A stretch of 64,000 nt of DNA from Membranipora membranacea. Taxonomy: Eukaryota > Bryozoa > Gymnolaemata > Cheilostomatida > Membraniporidae. Positions 13,242 through 25,500 of the stretch are shown here, in pieces. Every line of letters begins with the position of its first letter. Position 1 is the stretch's first letter. The translations under genes and the position numbers were made by a program. The DNA lies in the NCBI GenBank assembly GCA_914767715.1, contig OU612066.1:5335001-5399000 (forward strand), read 5' to 3'. The notes under the pieces are model-generated. The model was not told the DNA's origin. It was given only the letters and a program-made list of their open reading frames with translations, and did not search any database.

Positions 13242-14560
13242 TTAACGAGATTTCAGATAAATGGCAGATGAGAGTCTTGGTAAGCTGTCATCTTATTAGG
13301 TTAAACAAAAGATGAAAAAAAAAGAAAAAAAGGATTATCTTCTTCTTGAGTGGTCCAACCCTGTTTATACACCATGGATTAAGTATGCTTTGCCATTTTG
13401 ATTTCCTGCTCAGAATGCCAGGGCTTTGGTTGAGCAATTAATGATGACACAATGAACAAAAAGGAGCAATATGATAATTGATGTCACTGTTAACTTTTTT
13501 TGTATTTGAGTACATCATCATCGATGAGGATTGACACTTAGTTATAGAGGGAAAGTCGTCAGACCTTTGTTTCGATAGAGATTGAGGTCTGAGGTGATCT
13601 CCTGGTTAATGTTTTATGTCAGGGCATTAGGCTCTTAGCTGTAACAACTTTGCAACATTTTTAAGGTTTTGTTTAACAGAAGCAACAGCCTCATTGAATA
13701 GCTGGTCAAAAATGTTGTCATGATAATCGATTAAAAAAAATTCTTATCCCTTCAAAAAGTCTGCTTTTTCATCCTATAGGCAGATAAATAACACGTAACA
13801 TAATTTTTCACTAGGCTGAGGCAATGAAAATAGTCAAATTAACATATTATATATGTTATACACCAGCTGTAGATTGACACTCGTGCTGCTGCTCACAATC
13901 TAAGGTTAATCAATGTTTACTGTATAGATATAATTTTGCATAAAGTTGCATCAGACGAATCGAAACAACCGACAAAAGGATTGCTAAGGGCTCTTATAAG
14001 CCAAGAAGATAAGCTACATAGTTCCCACAAATAACTGCTAGGTGGCTTATTATATTCTATGGTCAGACACCTGTAAGAGGAGGTAAAACGCAGGATATTC
14101 TCGGAACAACAGATGTTCAAAAGAGGATTGAAGATAATAATAATAACTAAATAATAAAATTTATTTGTAAGACAATTAATCAAATTAATCACCGTTTTGC
14201 GTGAGATAAAAAATTTAAAATCTACGGATAATATTCTAAAAATAAGCCTGGAGCAGATAAAATAAATAAATTGTATTCAAAATATTAGCAAGGAATGTTA
14301 AAATTATTAGAAAATATGATAACAAACAAACCTATAGTCAGGAATTGCCAGGCACCCTAATAAAATACCTCAAAATCAATATAATGGATAAAGGCGAAAG
14401 AGGGTTTCCATTCCAGGTGGAATTCAAAGGATCAGTGGAAATAAAATCAGGTGAGTTGGAAGAAAGTTCCACGCCCCAGGTAAATTGATTATATACAATT
14501 AATTAACATTAATATAATTAACAAGTTTAATGATATTAAAATTCAAAATAGTTTAATTGC
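13242..14560 (-). repeat. Gene-less unit fragment at the array edge
   Basis: This stretch matches about 29750-31080, the region between the S upstream block of unit B and the 3' end of R in unit C. It lies downstream of the R_A stop, where another S gene would be expected next, but homology stops at about 13.24 kb and no S or R exon follows. The frame at 13917-14192 recurs at 30540-30887 only because the spacer is duplicated. I read it as non-coding. Confidence 0.65.
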
Positions 14561-14614
14561 CTGACTGTAACAAGTATATAAAAAACACCCTGTTCATGTC
14601 AAACATTTGAGTGT

Positions 14615-16480
14615 TTAATTATTTTGTCTAGGCACGACTTTCAGTTCCATTTTAGTTATAGTAAAGACTATTTCTGGTTGCAAGGTTGAGGTGTTTTGTT
14701 TGTTGTCTTCTTGTTTTTCTTCTGTTGAAGAGCCCTCCAATCTTTCACTGGCGTAAGAAAAGACATCATATTCTGGACAATGCTCAGTGGGAACACAAGG
14801 ATTGTCACTGTAAGGTGATTCTTCACGATGAGGGCTATCATTATGTACTATGGCGTAAGGGAGAATGTGAGAGAGACAACTTACAAGAATGCCGATCACG
14901 ATTTACGAACTCTAAGCTGTGTTTATGATTCAGTAGGGACAACTTAGGTCGAACATATGGAGGCTTCAGGACCGATGCTTGGGTTTTTATTGGTCTTATG
15001 ACATGATTGTCTGCATAGTTTGCCTCAACAGAAGTCTTGTTTGAGTCCTTGAGTGCTAGAGGCAGCTGATCCGGCAGCGGAGATAATGGGCTATCTCTGT
15101 CCAGGATGTCTTTGTTAGAGGTTGTCTCATTTATTTCATTATCGCACTCTTCATCCAGCTGATCTTCTCTTTGTTCTATATCCCTCTGGTCTGAATGTGA
15201 TCGGTTCAGTGTCTGTCAAATAACGGCCAACATTAAGATTTTGTTGATTGGTGTTTGGTGTGTGATGTTGGACTTCAGTAACCTCACGTCAAATGGCTGA
15301 GCTTGCCTTCAGGTATTACTTCTCTCAGACAAATTATAGATCAAGAATTCTTAAATCAGGGCTGCCAATTATTTTTGTGGAGAAAGAGAAGACTTTGTTG
15401 GGGCTATAGAATTATATTATTAAGGGTCTCAGCCCTGTGGCGCTCCGGGAAGGTGCGTGAGGGGAGCACAAGTGAGATACTGCAATGGGGGGGGGGGAGG
15501 AAAATGCGAAGGGACAACTTGCTAGAATGCTGTATACGATGTGGTGTAGAAAGCCTAGGTCGAACATATGGAGGCTTCATAACCAACTCCTGGGTGTTTA
15601 TTGGTCTATCAACATGATCCAGAACTTCCACATAGTCAGGCTCTGCAGAGTATTTGGTTGAGTCATTGTGTGCTAGAGGCAGCTGGCCGTGCTGATCTTG
15701 CAGTGTAGGTAATGGTTTATCCCTGTCCAGGGTGTCTTTGCTAGAGGTTGTCTCTTTGATTTTTTCCACACTTTCCTCATTCAGTTGAACTTTTCTCTGT
15801 TCTACATCCCTCTGTCTGAATGTGGTTAGTTCAGTATCTGTAAGATAAAGGACCAATGTAAAGCTCAATATCATTTATCTGGAAATTGATATGACTGTAT
15901 CATGTGACTTCATTATGGGGTATGTAAGCATGACTACACACTTTCAATTACACGATCCGAGACTGGAGGGCTTCTCTGTCTTCTGTGTTGAGTATACTTC
16001 CGGATGAGCTGATGTTTTTGCTTCTTATACAGCAGATTGATAATAGCTATAGATTATCCAACTACCGACACCACTATAGATACAGCATACTCAGTAGGGA
16101 TACCTACAAATAAAATGAATGCAGTGAGAATTGAAGATTGACATGATATATGACTCTCACGCTCAATAAAGTTGAGTTAAGCTGGGAGGATGAAAGGGTA
16201 GTACTGATATTTACATACACCAAACGAGAGTACTGTCCTCATGGTACAAGAGCAGATAACTCCTAAAGATGATATGTTACCACCCTCCCTGCTCCCTGAT
16301 TACCCTGTTGAAACAAGTATGATTTACAATGCACTACATCATTTTTATTCTAGACGTTAACCTGCCAACTTCGAGATATTGCAAAACCGTTTAAATCTTA
16401 CCATCATATGCTCCCTTATTACTAAGGTCTGACGAGTTGGTTGTCGTACTGGATAGATCACTTGATACTCTTACAGATGG
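14615..16480 (-). pseudogene. R_A: receptor-like gene lacking its ectodomain
   Basis: Recognisable parts in transcription order are a stalk exon remnant (about 16468-16405, reading VSSDLSSTTTNSSDLSN), a transmembrane exon (about 16118-15945) with a stop inside the membrane helix (SVVG then TGA/TAA-type break before SIAIINLLYKKQK), tail exon 1 (15837-15523), tail exon 2 (from 15212) and the C-terminus to a TAA at 14615. The first exon, the signal-peptide exon and the ectodomain exon present in the sister units are absent. Only about 80 bp separate the stalk from the end of S_A. Tail exon 1 is open and has EPDYVEVLDHV and KPPYVRPRLS, but its donor is GC instead of GT. Tail exon 2 has an extra C that breaks the frame in FRQRD, and an insertion near 14850. 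It is a deletion-derived relic. Confidence 0.8.
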
Positions 16481-17149
16481 GATATTATAGGAGCGTTGCT
16501 CTGATTGGGTCACAAATCATATTATCGTTTGAAATTGTATTTATTGTTCTCATCAATGCCTTATCCAAAGAGCATCTGGTGTTGGACAGGATTCTTCACC
16601 AGTAAGCCTCACTTCAGTGATCCTCTACCCTTAGCAGCACACACCACACTCTTTCTGTCACCACCTGTAAATAAGTTTTGTCAAAGTTTGTCTCTGACTG
16701 CATTCATAAACCCATAGGGTAATAAATTATCTTATTTTGTTTAGCTAACTTTTTTCTTTTTATTTTAACTTTTAATTTTTAGTAAAAACTCGAATTTATT
16801 TAAACACATTTTCAAGTCTGTTTCATCTTTTAAAGTACGCTGTCCATTGTTACAGTCTATACAAAACTATTTCATTCTTTTATACTTAATAATGGCTATG
16901 ATATTATTTTAATCAGAAATATTGTCCTTACATTGCCAGAAAAATAGAATAAGTTCAATGTATGATACAAATTTCAAACAACTTACTGCAATGTTTGAGA
17001 AGTTTGAAGCCATCTATATAACCAACCCATTCAAAAATGTTGTTGTCACACATTGATACAGTTTGAGGTGCCGGTCGTATGTTGGGCTAAAACAATAAAA
17101 TACCAATTTGTGAGCTGTTGGTTTTAAAATGGGTCAAAATTGCAAGGTA

Positions 17150-17310
17150 TAGACAGTCACCACATTCCCAAGAATGAGTGGCGAAATAGTAGGTGCCTTG
17201 GGGCTAGGCTGCAATGTCTGCACCATTTTGCTTTCAGTTTGTAGGCAGGTCGACACACCTTGGGGTCCAACAAGTCCTAGTAGTCAATGGACTGCATTGG
17301 GATGCGAACC
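17150..17310 (-). mobile_element. tRNA-derived SINE-like copy
   Basis: The minus strand carries a B-box-like GTGGGTTCGCATCCCA, then a tail with GCAGTCCATTGACTACTAGG, CAAGGTGTGTCGACCTGCC and AACTGAAAGC. The same tail words in the same order follow a B-box-like GTTCGAAATCC on the plus strand at 25848-25995. No clean A-box is visible here. The copy lies in the S_A intron between exons 3 and 4. Confidence 0.5.
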
Positions 17311-19013
17311 CACGACCTACAACATTTGGATGCTGAATTAAGGATTCAATTTAGATATCTGGAACGATCCAGCTGGTTAGGGACTTGCCTAGACAGGTTT
17401 CCGCACATGGGCGTCAGAAGGGGTGCTCAGGGTGCTCAAGTGAGGAACTCCTTGTAGCCAATAACTGGGCCAATCATTTTGCCCTGTTGTTGTTGTTGCC
17501 CAATCAGCATAAATTCTTAATATTGCATCTGATCAATTATCTACATTTATCAAACTTGAATAAAAAAAAAAAAGTTGTGTGGGAGAGGAAGATGTGTGAG
17601 CATAGTGTAGTTACTGGCGCTAAATAACTATCTCAGGCGAACACAGATATCCCAAAGGCTCGATTCTCTGCCCTCATTAACATCCACTGCTCTGATGAGG
17701 TAGACGTGGGCCAGGTAATCGATTCTTTTACCAGGCTACACAGCAGAAAACTGGAGCTGGGTACGATTGTACCATTCTGCAACGTCAATGACTAATAATC
17801 AATCAAATAAGGCCTAATAAATAATGGTCTTGCAGGTGCAAGAATGCTGTATGTATTTACTGGTAGTTCACTAAGTACTCTTTGGTCTGTTTTTAATCCA
17901 ACCATTTTTTAAATTTGTTCACGAATAAACTATCTAACTAGGCTACTACCAGGGAACTCAGTGTTTTCTTTTATCGCTAGAACTTTCAATCGGGGCCCGG
18001 GCAAGAGGCTGTTGCTGTTAAATATTTTTGGTATCATGCTTGGTGTTGCTCATCCATAAAAGTTGGCTGGTATGTACCAGAATGTCTCTTTTTGGGTCCG
18101 AATTTCAAAAAATTTTCGTCGGCGGGAGGGCGCCCCTCCTGCACCCTCCCCGCTTACACATGCCACTATCTACTCGACAGCTAAAAGGTAAATCCTTCTG
18201 ACGGCCATGCTTCCACATACACCTCAAAAAATTTCCCATATAAGCCAGGTAAATCAAGGAACAAGAGAAATCTCCAAAATAATTATATATCCCACCATGC
18301 CATAGATATGAGAGTATTTCCAGATTGACCAACTGATAGTTGACCTTCAGAGAAAAAAATGCGGCCATATTCTTGCACTATCTTCTCGTTGTAAATATTT
18401 ATAACAGCAAATCGCCTTTGATCATCAACTCCATCGATCATATATATCATATTCCATATACTGATAGCGGTTTGCTAAATGAAGTTGAAATGAAACAGGT
18501 AAAAATATAAAACTACTCTGTATTATCTATAAACTACATCCTTTCCCCCAACCCTCAATGGGTCCACTGTAGGTCTTTTATCAAGCGAAAGCGGGAATAT
18601 TGATTGAGCAAAGCTGAGTTTAATTTCCACCACTCTTTCAATATGGTTGGGTGGCCAGCTTAATGCTGTAAGCACCATTGTATTTGATCATAGAGACAAC
18701 TCCCTGATTTGATAGATGAATAGGTTGCATTAACTAATCAGTGTGATTAAAATGAGTGAAATCACTTACCTCTTGTGCCGACAAGGATGTATGACGATTT
18801 CATGGGATACTGGATCGAATGTCATGAAAGTTGAGGTTTCAAAATCTCGCGCTCTACTATGTCCAGTATCAGCCAATTTCAATCGTGCGTCGAGCAATAT
18901 TCAGCTGAGTATTGGCTTACTAAAACATGAAAATGACATAATGATCATAGAATTATGTAACTGATTGCAGTTTACTTGGTTGAGGCTTATTCATTAGGCC
19001 TAGGATTGACTGG

Positions 19014-19035
19014 CGGGGGGGGGGGGGAGGGGGGT
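19014..19035 (+). repeat. Poly-G tract
   Basis: A run of about 22 bases is almost entirely G, interrupted by a single A, and is followed by GGTTGGGTG-type sequence. A second shorter G run lies at about 15486-15498 in the R_A tail region. Length is likely to be unstable or mis-assembled. Confidence 0.8.
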
Positions 19036-19289
19036 TGGGTGCTGGATGGTGGATGGTTGGCAAGAGTGTTGGGGGCTCAGGCTAAAATACATATCAGGCT
19101 ACCCGAATTGCTCAGTGGCATGTAGTTATCAATTCAATTTATTTATTCGTGTATTGGTTATAATCTTGAGGAGATTCATACAAAACTTTGGTATTAGAGT
19201 CAAAACATTGGAAAGATTATAATATGCAAATCAGTAAGGTATTCCTCGCATTTGAAGCTAATTGTAGAAGGTGAGATCTTCATCGTTTC

Positions 19290-22200
19290 TCTCTCTCGAT
19301 TGTTACTTAAATGTGCTTTTAGCTCACATTTTGTAATTAAATATTTAGGAATAAAGGGTAATAAAATAAACAGGTAAAGCTTTGTTCTTGGTAGATTCGT
19401 CTTGATTTTTAGCTTCATTATCCCATTATCCTTTGTCTTGTAATTATGGCCATCATCTAAATGCAAACCATGTCAAGGTTTGGAGTTAACGTATCTGACT
19501 TGTGCTCAAACCGTGTACTGTCCAGTAGCCAAAGATAGATAATTCATTTCTCTTTCTGATCTTAGTTTACACAGCAAGCTAGATGCCTCCTGATTAGATA
19601 GGCCATCGTAAATGAATCTTTAGTTTCTAGATAGTTCAAGTGAAGAATTACATCATTGATTGATTGATTTATTTATTGTTGTGGTGGATTGCAGGGAGGG
19701 GAAGTTAAGGATGTCTGATACTAATATGAAATAAGGCTCAAGTTTAGAAAAACAAGACATTTAAAGAGATGCACATAAATGTCTTACAACATGGTCTTTG
19801 CCCTCACACTTCTGACATTAGTGTGCCTCAAACAATCTGAAGGGTATCTTTCATGGATAAAATAACCATAATTCTTAGACAAAGACATATTTACCACGTG
19901 AAAGAAAGAAAATGCTGTTCTTTATCTCAACCTTCTGCATTTCTTTTGTTGCCGAATTATTGGATCAGTTAACATGACAGGCCTTTCTGTTAGGATTTTG
20001 GCCAGAGCTTATCCTGAAATAAATCCTTTACCCCAGGAAGCAACACATAGGCTACTCACCTCATATTGACGTAAGATTTTTCCATTATTCTAATTTGTAC
20101 ACCTTTTGCCAGAACTCTAGATGAGCAACAGATGCGAGTGCTTGTAAGTTGATATCATAATGGGTAGAACAAGAATTAAAACAAAATGAAGTACAAGGAT
20201 TGTCTTTTTCCTGAGTGATCCAAGCCTGTTTATTCACCATGAATTATGCAAACTTTGCCTCTTCGATTCCCTGCTTAGAATGCCAGGACATTGTTGGGCA
20301 ATTAATAAAAACAGAATGGACAAAAAAATCAAGGATCAATATGATATTTGATCTAACTGTTAACCTTTCTTTAAAATTGAGTACATTATCATCGATGAGG
20401 ATTCGACACTTTTAGCTGGAGGTAAAAACGTCAGGCCTTTGTTTCATTAGAGCTTGTGATCTGAGTTGATCTCCCGGTTAATCTTATACATTGACGCATT
20501 AGGTTCTTAGCTGTAATAGCTATACAGGGTTTTTTTATGATTATGTTTAGCAATAACAGGCGTGTTTTGTTTGAGAGTACTCCAGGAAAAGATGAGGGAA
20601 CACTAAAAGGACCTACATTTTTTTTGTCGACCTAGAGAAGGCGTACGATACAGTTCCTAGAGATCTAATCTGGTACTAGTCTGAAGCTAAGATTAGTTTA
20701 TTGTTGTTTTTTTGATTTGTTTGATACAATAGTTCCATCGGGGCAGAGCAGCACTTAATGCTACTTTTCTACAGTCACAGACTCAACCATGTTATACCCC
20801 AGATGTAGTTTCCCACTCATGCTGCTGCTCACTATCCAAGTTAAATCAATATTTAACGTTTTGATTTAGTTTTGCAGAATGTTGCATCAGATGATTTTCC
20901 ACTATATACCGTATGTTATCTTTCTACAGCTCAGATTCCTACCATGTTATAACTCAAGCAATAGTTTCCTAAACGACCGCTCACGTGTCCAAGTAAATAC
21001 TACAATCAACAAACTGATAGTGAATAGACAATTAAATATGGAAAGAATCCAGTGGTCAGCTATAGTGAACCATTTTACCAGACCTTTGTTATGAAGAAAG
21101 GCTGCAGTTTGGTAAATCTATCCTCATTATAATATTATGATTTTGTAAAAATAGCTGATGAGTTAGCAAGGGCGAATAGAAGGGGCCCTCCTTCCTCCCC
21201 TTTTCATTCTCCTTGTTCCAACACACCCTTTTTAAAATTGTATTGTCCAAAATCAATGTAAAACATCTTCTCGCTGCAAACCTTTTTTTAGGCCGAAAAA
21301 ACGTGCCAAATCATCTTTCCCTTTTTTTATGACTCATCTTAATAATCTCCACTCTAGTCATTTTTCAACCAACATTGTAAGCATTCATTTTTATCAACAG
21401 CATGATATTGGATGCCCCAATAAACATACAACCTCAACTAATTATATCTGAAAAACTCAATGAATGAATTTCTTAAAGCTCTCACATGCCATGAAGGTTG
21501 GCTAGATAGTCCATACAAACATCGCCATTGATGTGCTCAAAAGCAGGGCAAGCTCTGGCAAGAGAAAAACTCGTGTGAAATGGAAATCTCAAATAACAAC
21601 ACGCTTCGGCCGTGGGCCATCGGAGAGTCTTGGGGCTCCGACTACGCTTCAGACATTGTCTTGAGACATTCCACGAGTGACAATGGTGAAGCAAAAACTG
21701 TGTAGTAAAGTCTGCTAGGTAATAGACAGTTGCGTGATTGTATTTTACGAATTATATATTTTATTTATGTAACATTTAGTAAAATAAATCAGCGTTGTTC
21801 ATGAAAAAAATAATTAGAATCCAAAGATAATTGTCTAAAAATAAACCTGTAGCAGATAAAATGAAAATATGTTTTCAAAGTTGAACATAAAATGTTACAA
21901 TTATGAGAAAGCATGATAATAAATAAAGCTATAATTGGGAAATGCTCGGCACCCAAAAACTCACTTTAAAACTTAAAAATAATGGATATCAGCGAAGGTA
22001 GGTTTTCATTTCAAGTGGAATTTTAAGGATGCAGTGAAAGTGAAATCAGGTGAGCTGTAAGGAAGTTCCACTCTGCAGGTAGCGTGATTATATACGAATA
22101 GACCACCGATAGTAAGTAATCTACTTACTAGAGTATTGAGTTCAATAAATTGAGCAGAGCAAGCATACTTAGTAATTTAGCTTAGTCGAGAAGGAAAAAG

Positions 22201-22500
22201 AGGATGAGCTGGGGATAATGACAAATTTTGCGGATCATTTCAAACAACTTGAATGTAGCTCTGACTCTGATGGGCTACGTACACAGTTTGACTCGGGCAT
22301 CAGTAGGTTGGCAGGGGTAGCAATTCATTGCTTTAAGTGAATTTGTGCAGGAACTTTGTATGACAGGGAGGTGTGATATAGAATTGTCATGTGATATAAG
22401 AAGCTCAAGTCCGAGTTCGTCCAAGTTTGAAATAATTTTAGAATTTGAATTTTAAAAGATTTTAGAATTTAAATTAGTTTATTAAATGCGTAACAGTAAT
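19290..22500. other. Spacer between units A and B
   Basis: The right side of unit A, upstream of S_A, holds a diverged copy of the upstream block near 19360-19475 and of the GCCAGAGCT block near 20000. A LINE fragment lies at 20560-20685. The stretch 21480-21710 matches sequences near 44940-45060 and 57000-57110, and lies just downstream of R ends. The 70-codon frame at 21482-21694 is not conserved as a frame. No gene is supported. Confidence 0.55.
20560..20685 (+). pseudogene. Short LINE reverse-transcriptase fragment
   Basis: The plus strand reads TFFVDLEKAYDTVPRDLIWY, which is the conserved RT motif A region of animal LINEs (F-V-D-L-E-K-A-Y/F-D). Only about 100 bp are recognisable. It is inserted in the spacer upstream of S_A. 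Confidence 0.75.
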
Positions 22501-22507
22501 GTTCATG

Positions 22508-25500
22508 TCATACATTTGGGTATTCATTATTTTGTCTAGGCAAGACTTTCAGTTCCATTTTAGTTATAGTTAAGACTATTTCTGGTTGCAACGTTGCAGT
22601 GTCTTGTTTGTTGTCTTCTTGCTTCTCTTCTGTGGAAGAGCCCTCCAATCTTTCACTGGCACATGAATAGACATCATATTCTGGACAATGCTCAATGGGA
22701 ACACAAGGATTGTCACACTGAGGTGATTTTTCACGCTGAGGGCTATCATCATGTACTACGGGAGAATGTGAAGGAGACAACTTACTCGAACGCTGATCTA
22801 GATCTAAGAGCTCTAAGCTGCGTTCACGATTCAGTAGGGACAATCTAGGTCGAACATATGGAGGTTTTGAGACTGATGTTTGGGTTTTTATTGGTCTTAT
22901 GAAATGCTCCAAATTGTCTGCATAGTTTGGCTCAGCAGGAGTCTTATTTGAGCCCTTGTGTGCTAGAGGCAGCTGTCCTGGCAGCGGAGATAATGGTCTA
23001 TCCCTGTCCAGGGTGTCTATGCTAGAGGTTGTCCCATTGATTTTCTCCACACTTTCTGCATCTAGTTGATCTTCTCTCTGTTCTACATCCCTCTGTCTGA
23101 ATGTGGTCAGTTCAGTGTCTGTAAATAAATGGCCAACATTAAACTTTTGTTGAATAGTGTTTTGTGTGTGATGTTGGGCTGCAGTAACCTCACATCGAAT
23201 GGCTGAGCTTGTCTTCAGGTATAACTTCTTTCAGACAAATTTTGAATGAAAGATTCTTCAATCAGAGCTGCCAATTCTAATTATGGAAAAAGAGTATACT
23301 TTCTTGGGGCTATAGAATCAGATTATTAAGGGCCTCAGGTCTATGACGCTCGAGGTAGGTGCTACAGGGGCGCACAAGTGACTTACTGCGATGGGGGGTT
23401 CCAAGGATTGTCAAGATATAATGTGATTTTTACAGTGAGTTACATCATAATGTGGGAATGGAAAATGCGAAGGGACAACTTACTAGAATGCTGTGTACGA
23501 TGTGGTATAGATAGCCTAGGTCGAACGTATGGAGGCTTCAGAACCAACTCCTGGATGTTTATTGGTCCATCCACATGCTCAAGAAATTCTACATAGTCAG
23601 GCACTGCGGTGGTTTCAGTTGTTTCAGTTTCTTGTGCTAGAGGCTGGCTCTTCTGATCTGGCAGCAGAGGTAGTGATTTACTCCTGACCAGGATTTCTTT
23701 GCGCAAACTTGTCTTTTTTATGTTTGCCACACTTTCCTCATACAGTTGATCTTTTGCTTGTTCTACATCCCTCTGTCTCACTGTGGTCAGTTCAATATCT
23801 GTAGAAAAAAAAGTTAATGTGAAGCTCAGTTCAGAGATCATTCTGGAAAAACATATAAGCCTGTGACATGTGACTTAGTTAGGATGTGTGTAAGCCATCA
23901 CTACAAACCTTCAATTACACGATCCGGGACAGGGGGACTTCTCTGTCTGATGTGTTGAGTAAACTTCTGGATGAGCGGACGTTTCTGTTTCTTATACAGC
24001 AGAGTGGAAATAGCTATGGATACTCCAATTACCAACACCACTGCAGCCGCAGCATATCCAGCAACAGAAGGGATAACTACAAATTCAATCAATGTAATCA
24101 AAATTGGTATGACAATATATGCATGACCGCTAATATACATTATAAATTCATATCAATGCAAGCAAGTAAGTAACAGTTGATCGGAGGTTTCAGGCTCAGT
24201 AACGCTTTGGGTTGAATATTAAGAAAAGAGGGTGGAAAGAGTATACTGATACTAAAGTTAAGTGAAAGGAAAGTTGATTTACATTTGTATGGCAAACATA
24301 ACCAGAGTAATCCGCTCTTTGTTCAGGAAAAGACAACTAAACAAACAAATGGCATATTTCTCTCATATGGGTAGGACTCTCCCTCCCTTTCGTTTACAAT
24401 ACACAACATCATTGGTAGGAATTCAATTTACCTGCAGAGTCTGAGACATTGTAAAAGATTTGCAGCCTTACCATCATATGCTGTCGTATTGCTCTGGTCC
24501 GAGCTGGTTGTTGTACTAGATTCATCATTTGAAACTGTTACTGGTTCAGGATTACTGGCATCTTCAAGGCAACATTTCACTGTATCGAATAATGAAGTTA
24601 GTTTATCGAAAAAAAAAAAATCGCAGATGGTTTACCAATGAATGAGTGACACAGATTTGCAATCAGAAGATATCCTTTAGATACGGTAAATAATAATATG
24701 TTGAGTAAGTACCCTTTCTTTTCTACTTTACAATCATATAATTGAGCAAGATGTTCAAGTTATATCTTATAGTTTGTAAATTTACCATCATACTTAAATT
24801 GGATCAATTCTTGATCTGGACCAAGAGCGAGTAGGTATCCTTTCTGTCTTATGTCCGCCATGTGACTAACTTTGATAAATCCTCTGCTAGAGTTACTGGT
24901 GATGCCGGGCAAATGTGTTATTCCTTCATGAATATAACTATGTGAACCTGTTTTGATATTGAGCAACAGCAATTTTTCTTCTTCTATACGACAAAGAAGA
25001 AGGTCTTTATCGATGGTTGTGGCCTGTTCAATAGCTAAAGTCTGATTATCTTGGAAAGGGAAAGGGGTAGTAGTCATTGACTGGAGGTTGAATTTATATG
25101 CATTCGATGAGTTACTATCAAAGGCAATTGATGTTGCTTGTTCGCCCATACTGTCAAATGAGTATTTTGAGGCAGTTTCGTTTGATGACAGGTTGACTCT
25201 GTATATCGTTGCTGCATCAACGTAATACACAATTTCTGATGGAGATCTGTTATCAACAGCTGTTGGTCCGAGGAGGAAAGATTTTTTTTGCCTACATCTT
25301 GAGTTTGGTGGCTGACAGCAGCCAGAGTTTCTGCACACCAAAGTCTCTATTACTGCACTGCCATCCATATTGCTGGAAAGTTGATAAATCTTCACAGAGG
25401 CCTCATCACTAACAAGAAATCTCAGAGTGCTTATTTGATGAAAGCTAATGATTTCAAGACCGTTCTCTATGATCCGCAGTGAAGTCCCATTTTCCTGTGA

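Larger units (their letters stand above)
16550..19283 (-). pseudogene. S_A: decayed copy of the small S gene
   Basis: All five exon positions are found. Exon 1 is at 19283 (MKISPSTISFKC), where the usual ACAGGTGAG donor is gone. Exon 2 is at 18919-18770, with a 1-base loss in the YCSTLRL stretch. Exon 3 starts at 18474 (YDIYMIDGVDDQRRFAVINI) and is open, but its GTATG donor is replaced by GCATGG. Exon 4 is at 17086-16987 (PAPQTVSMCDNNIFEWV) and is intact. Exon 5 starts at 16664, with a 1-base loss that brings a TGA in at KGRGSLK. Several independent lesions make this a pseudogene. A mobile-element-like segment near 17.95-18.2 kb (GGCGGGAGGGCGCCCCTCC) sits in the intron after exon 3 and may have contributed. 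Confidence 0.8.

Noticed and set aside
13917-14192. Conserved 91-codon frame also seen at 30540-30887
   Set aside because: The similarity comes from duplicated spacer DNA. The frames start and end differently and have no splice or motif support.
14686-14928. Plus-strand frames opposite the R tail exons (also 22594-22848)
   Set aside because: They are shadows of the conserved minus-strand coding sequence and are not kept in all units.
16480-16664. Fusion of S_A exon 5 to the R_A stalk as a new chimeric gene
   Set aside because: S_A exon 5 is frameshifted and R_A has a stop in the membrane helix. The closeness is explained by deletion of the 5' exons of R_A.
18105-18368. 87-codon minus-strand frame
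   Set aside because: It overlaps S_A exon 3 in a different frame and runs through transposon-like GC-rich sequence. The homologous frame is the one used by sister units.
20879-21094. Frame similar to 44348-44569, possible extra gene per unit
   Set aside because: The repeat is explained by unit duplication. The similarity is at the DNA level and includes frame-changing differences.
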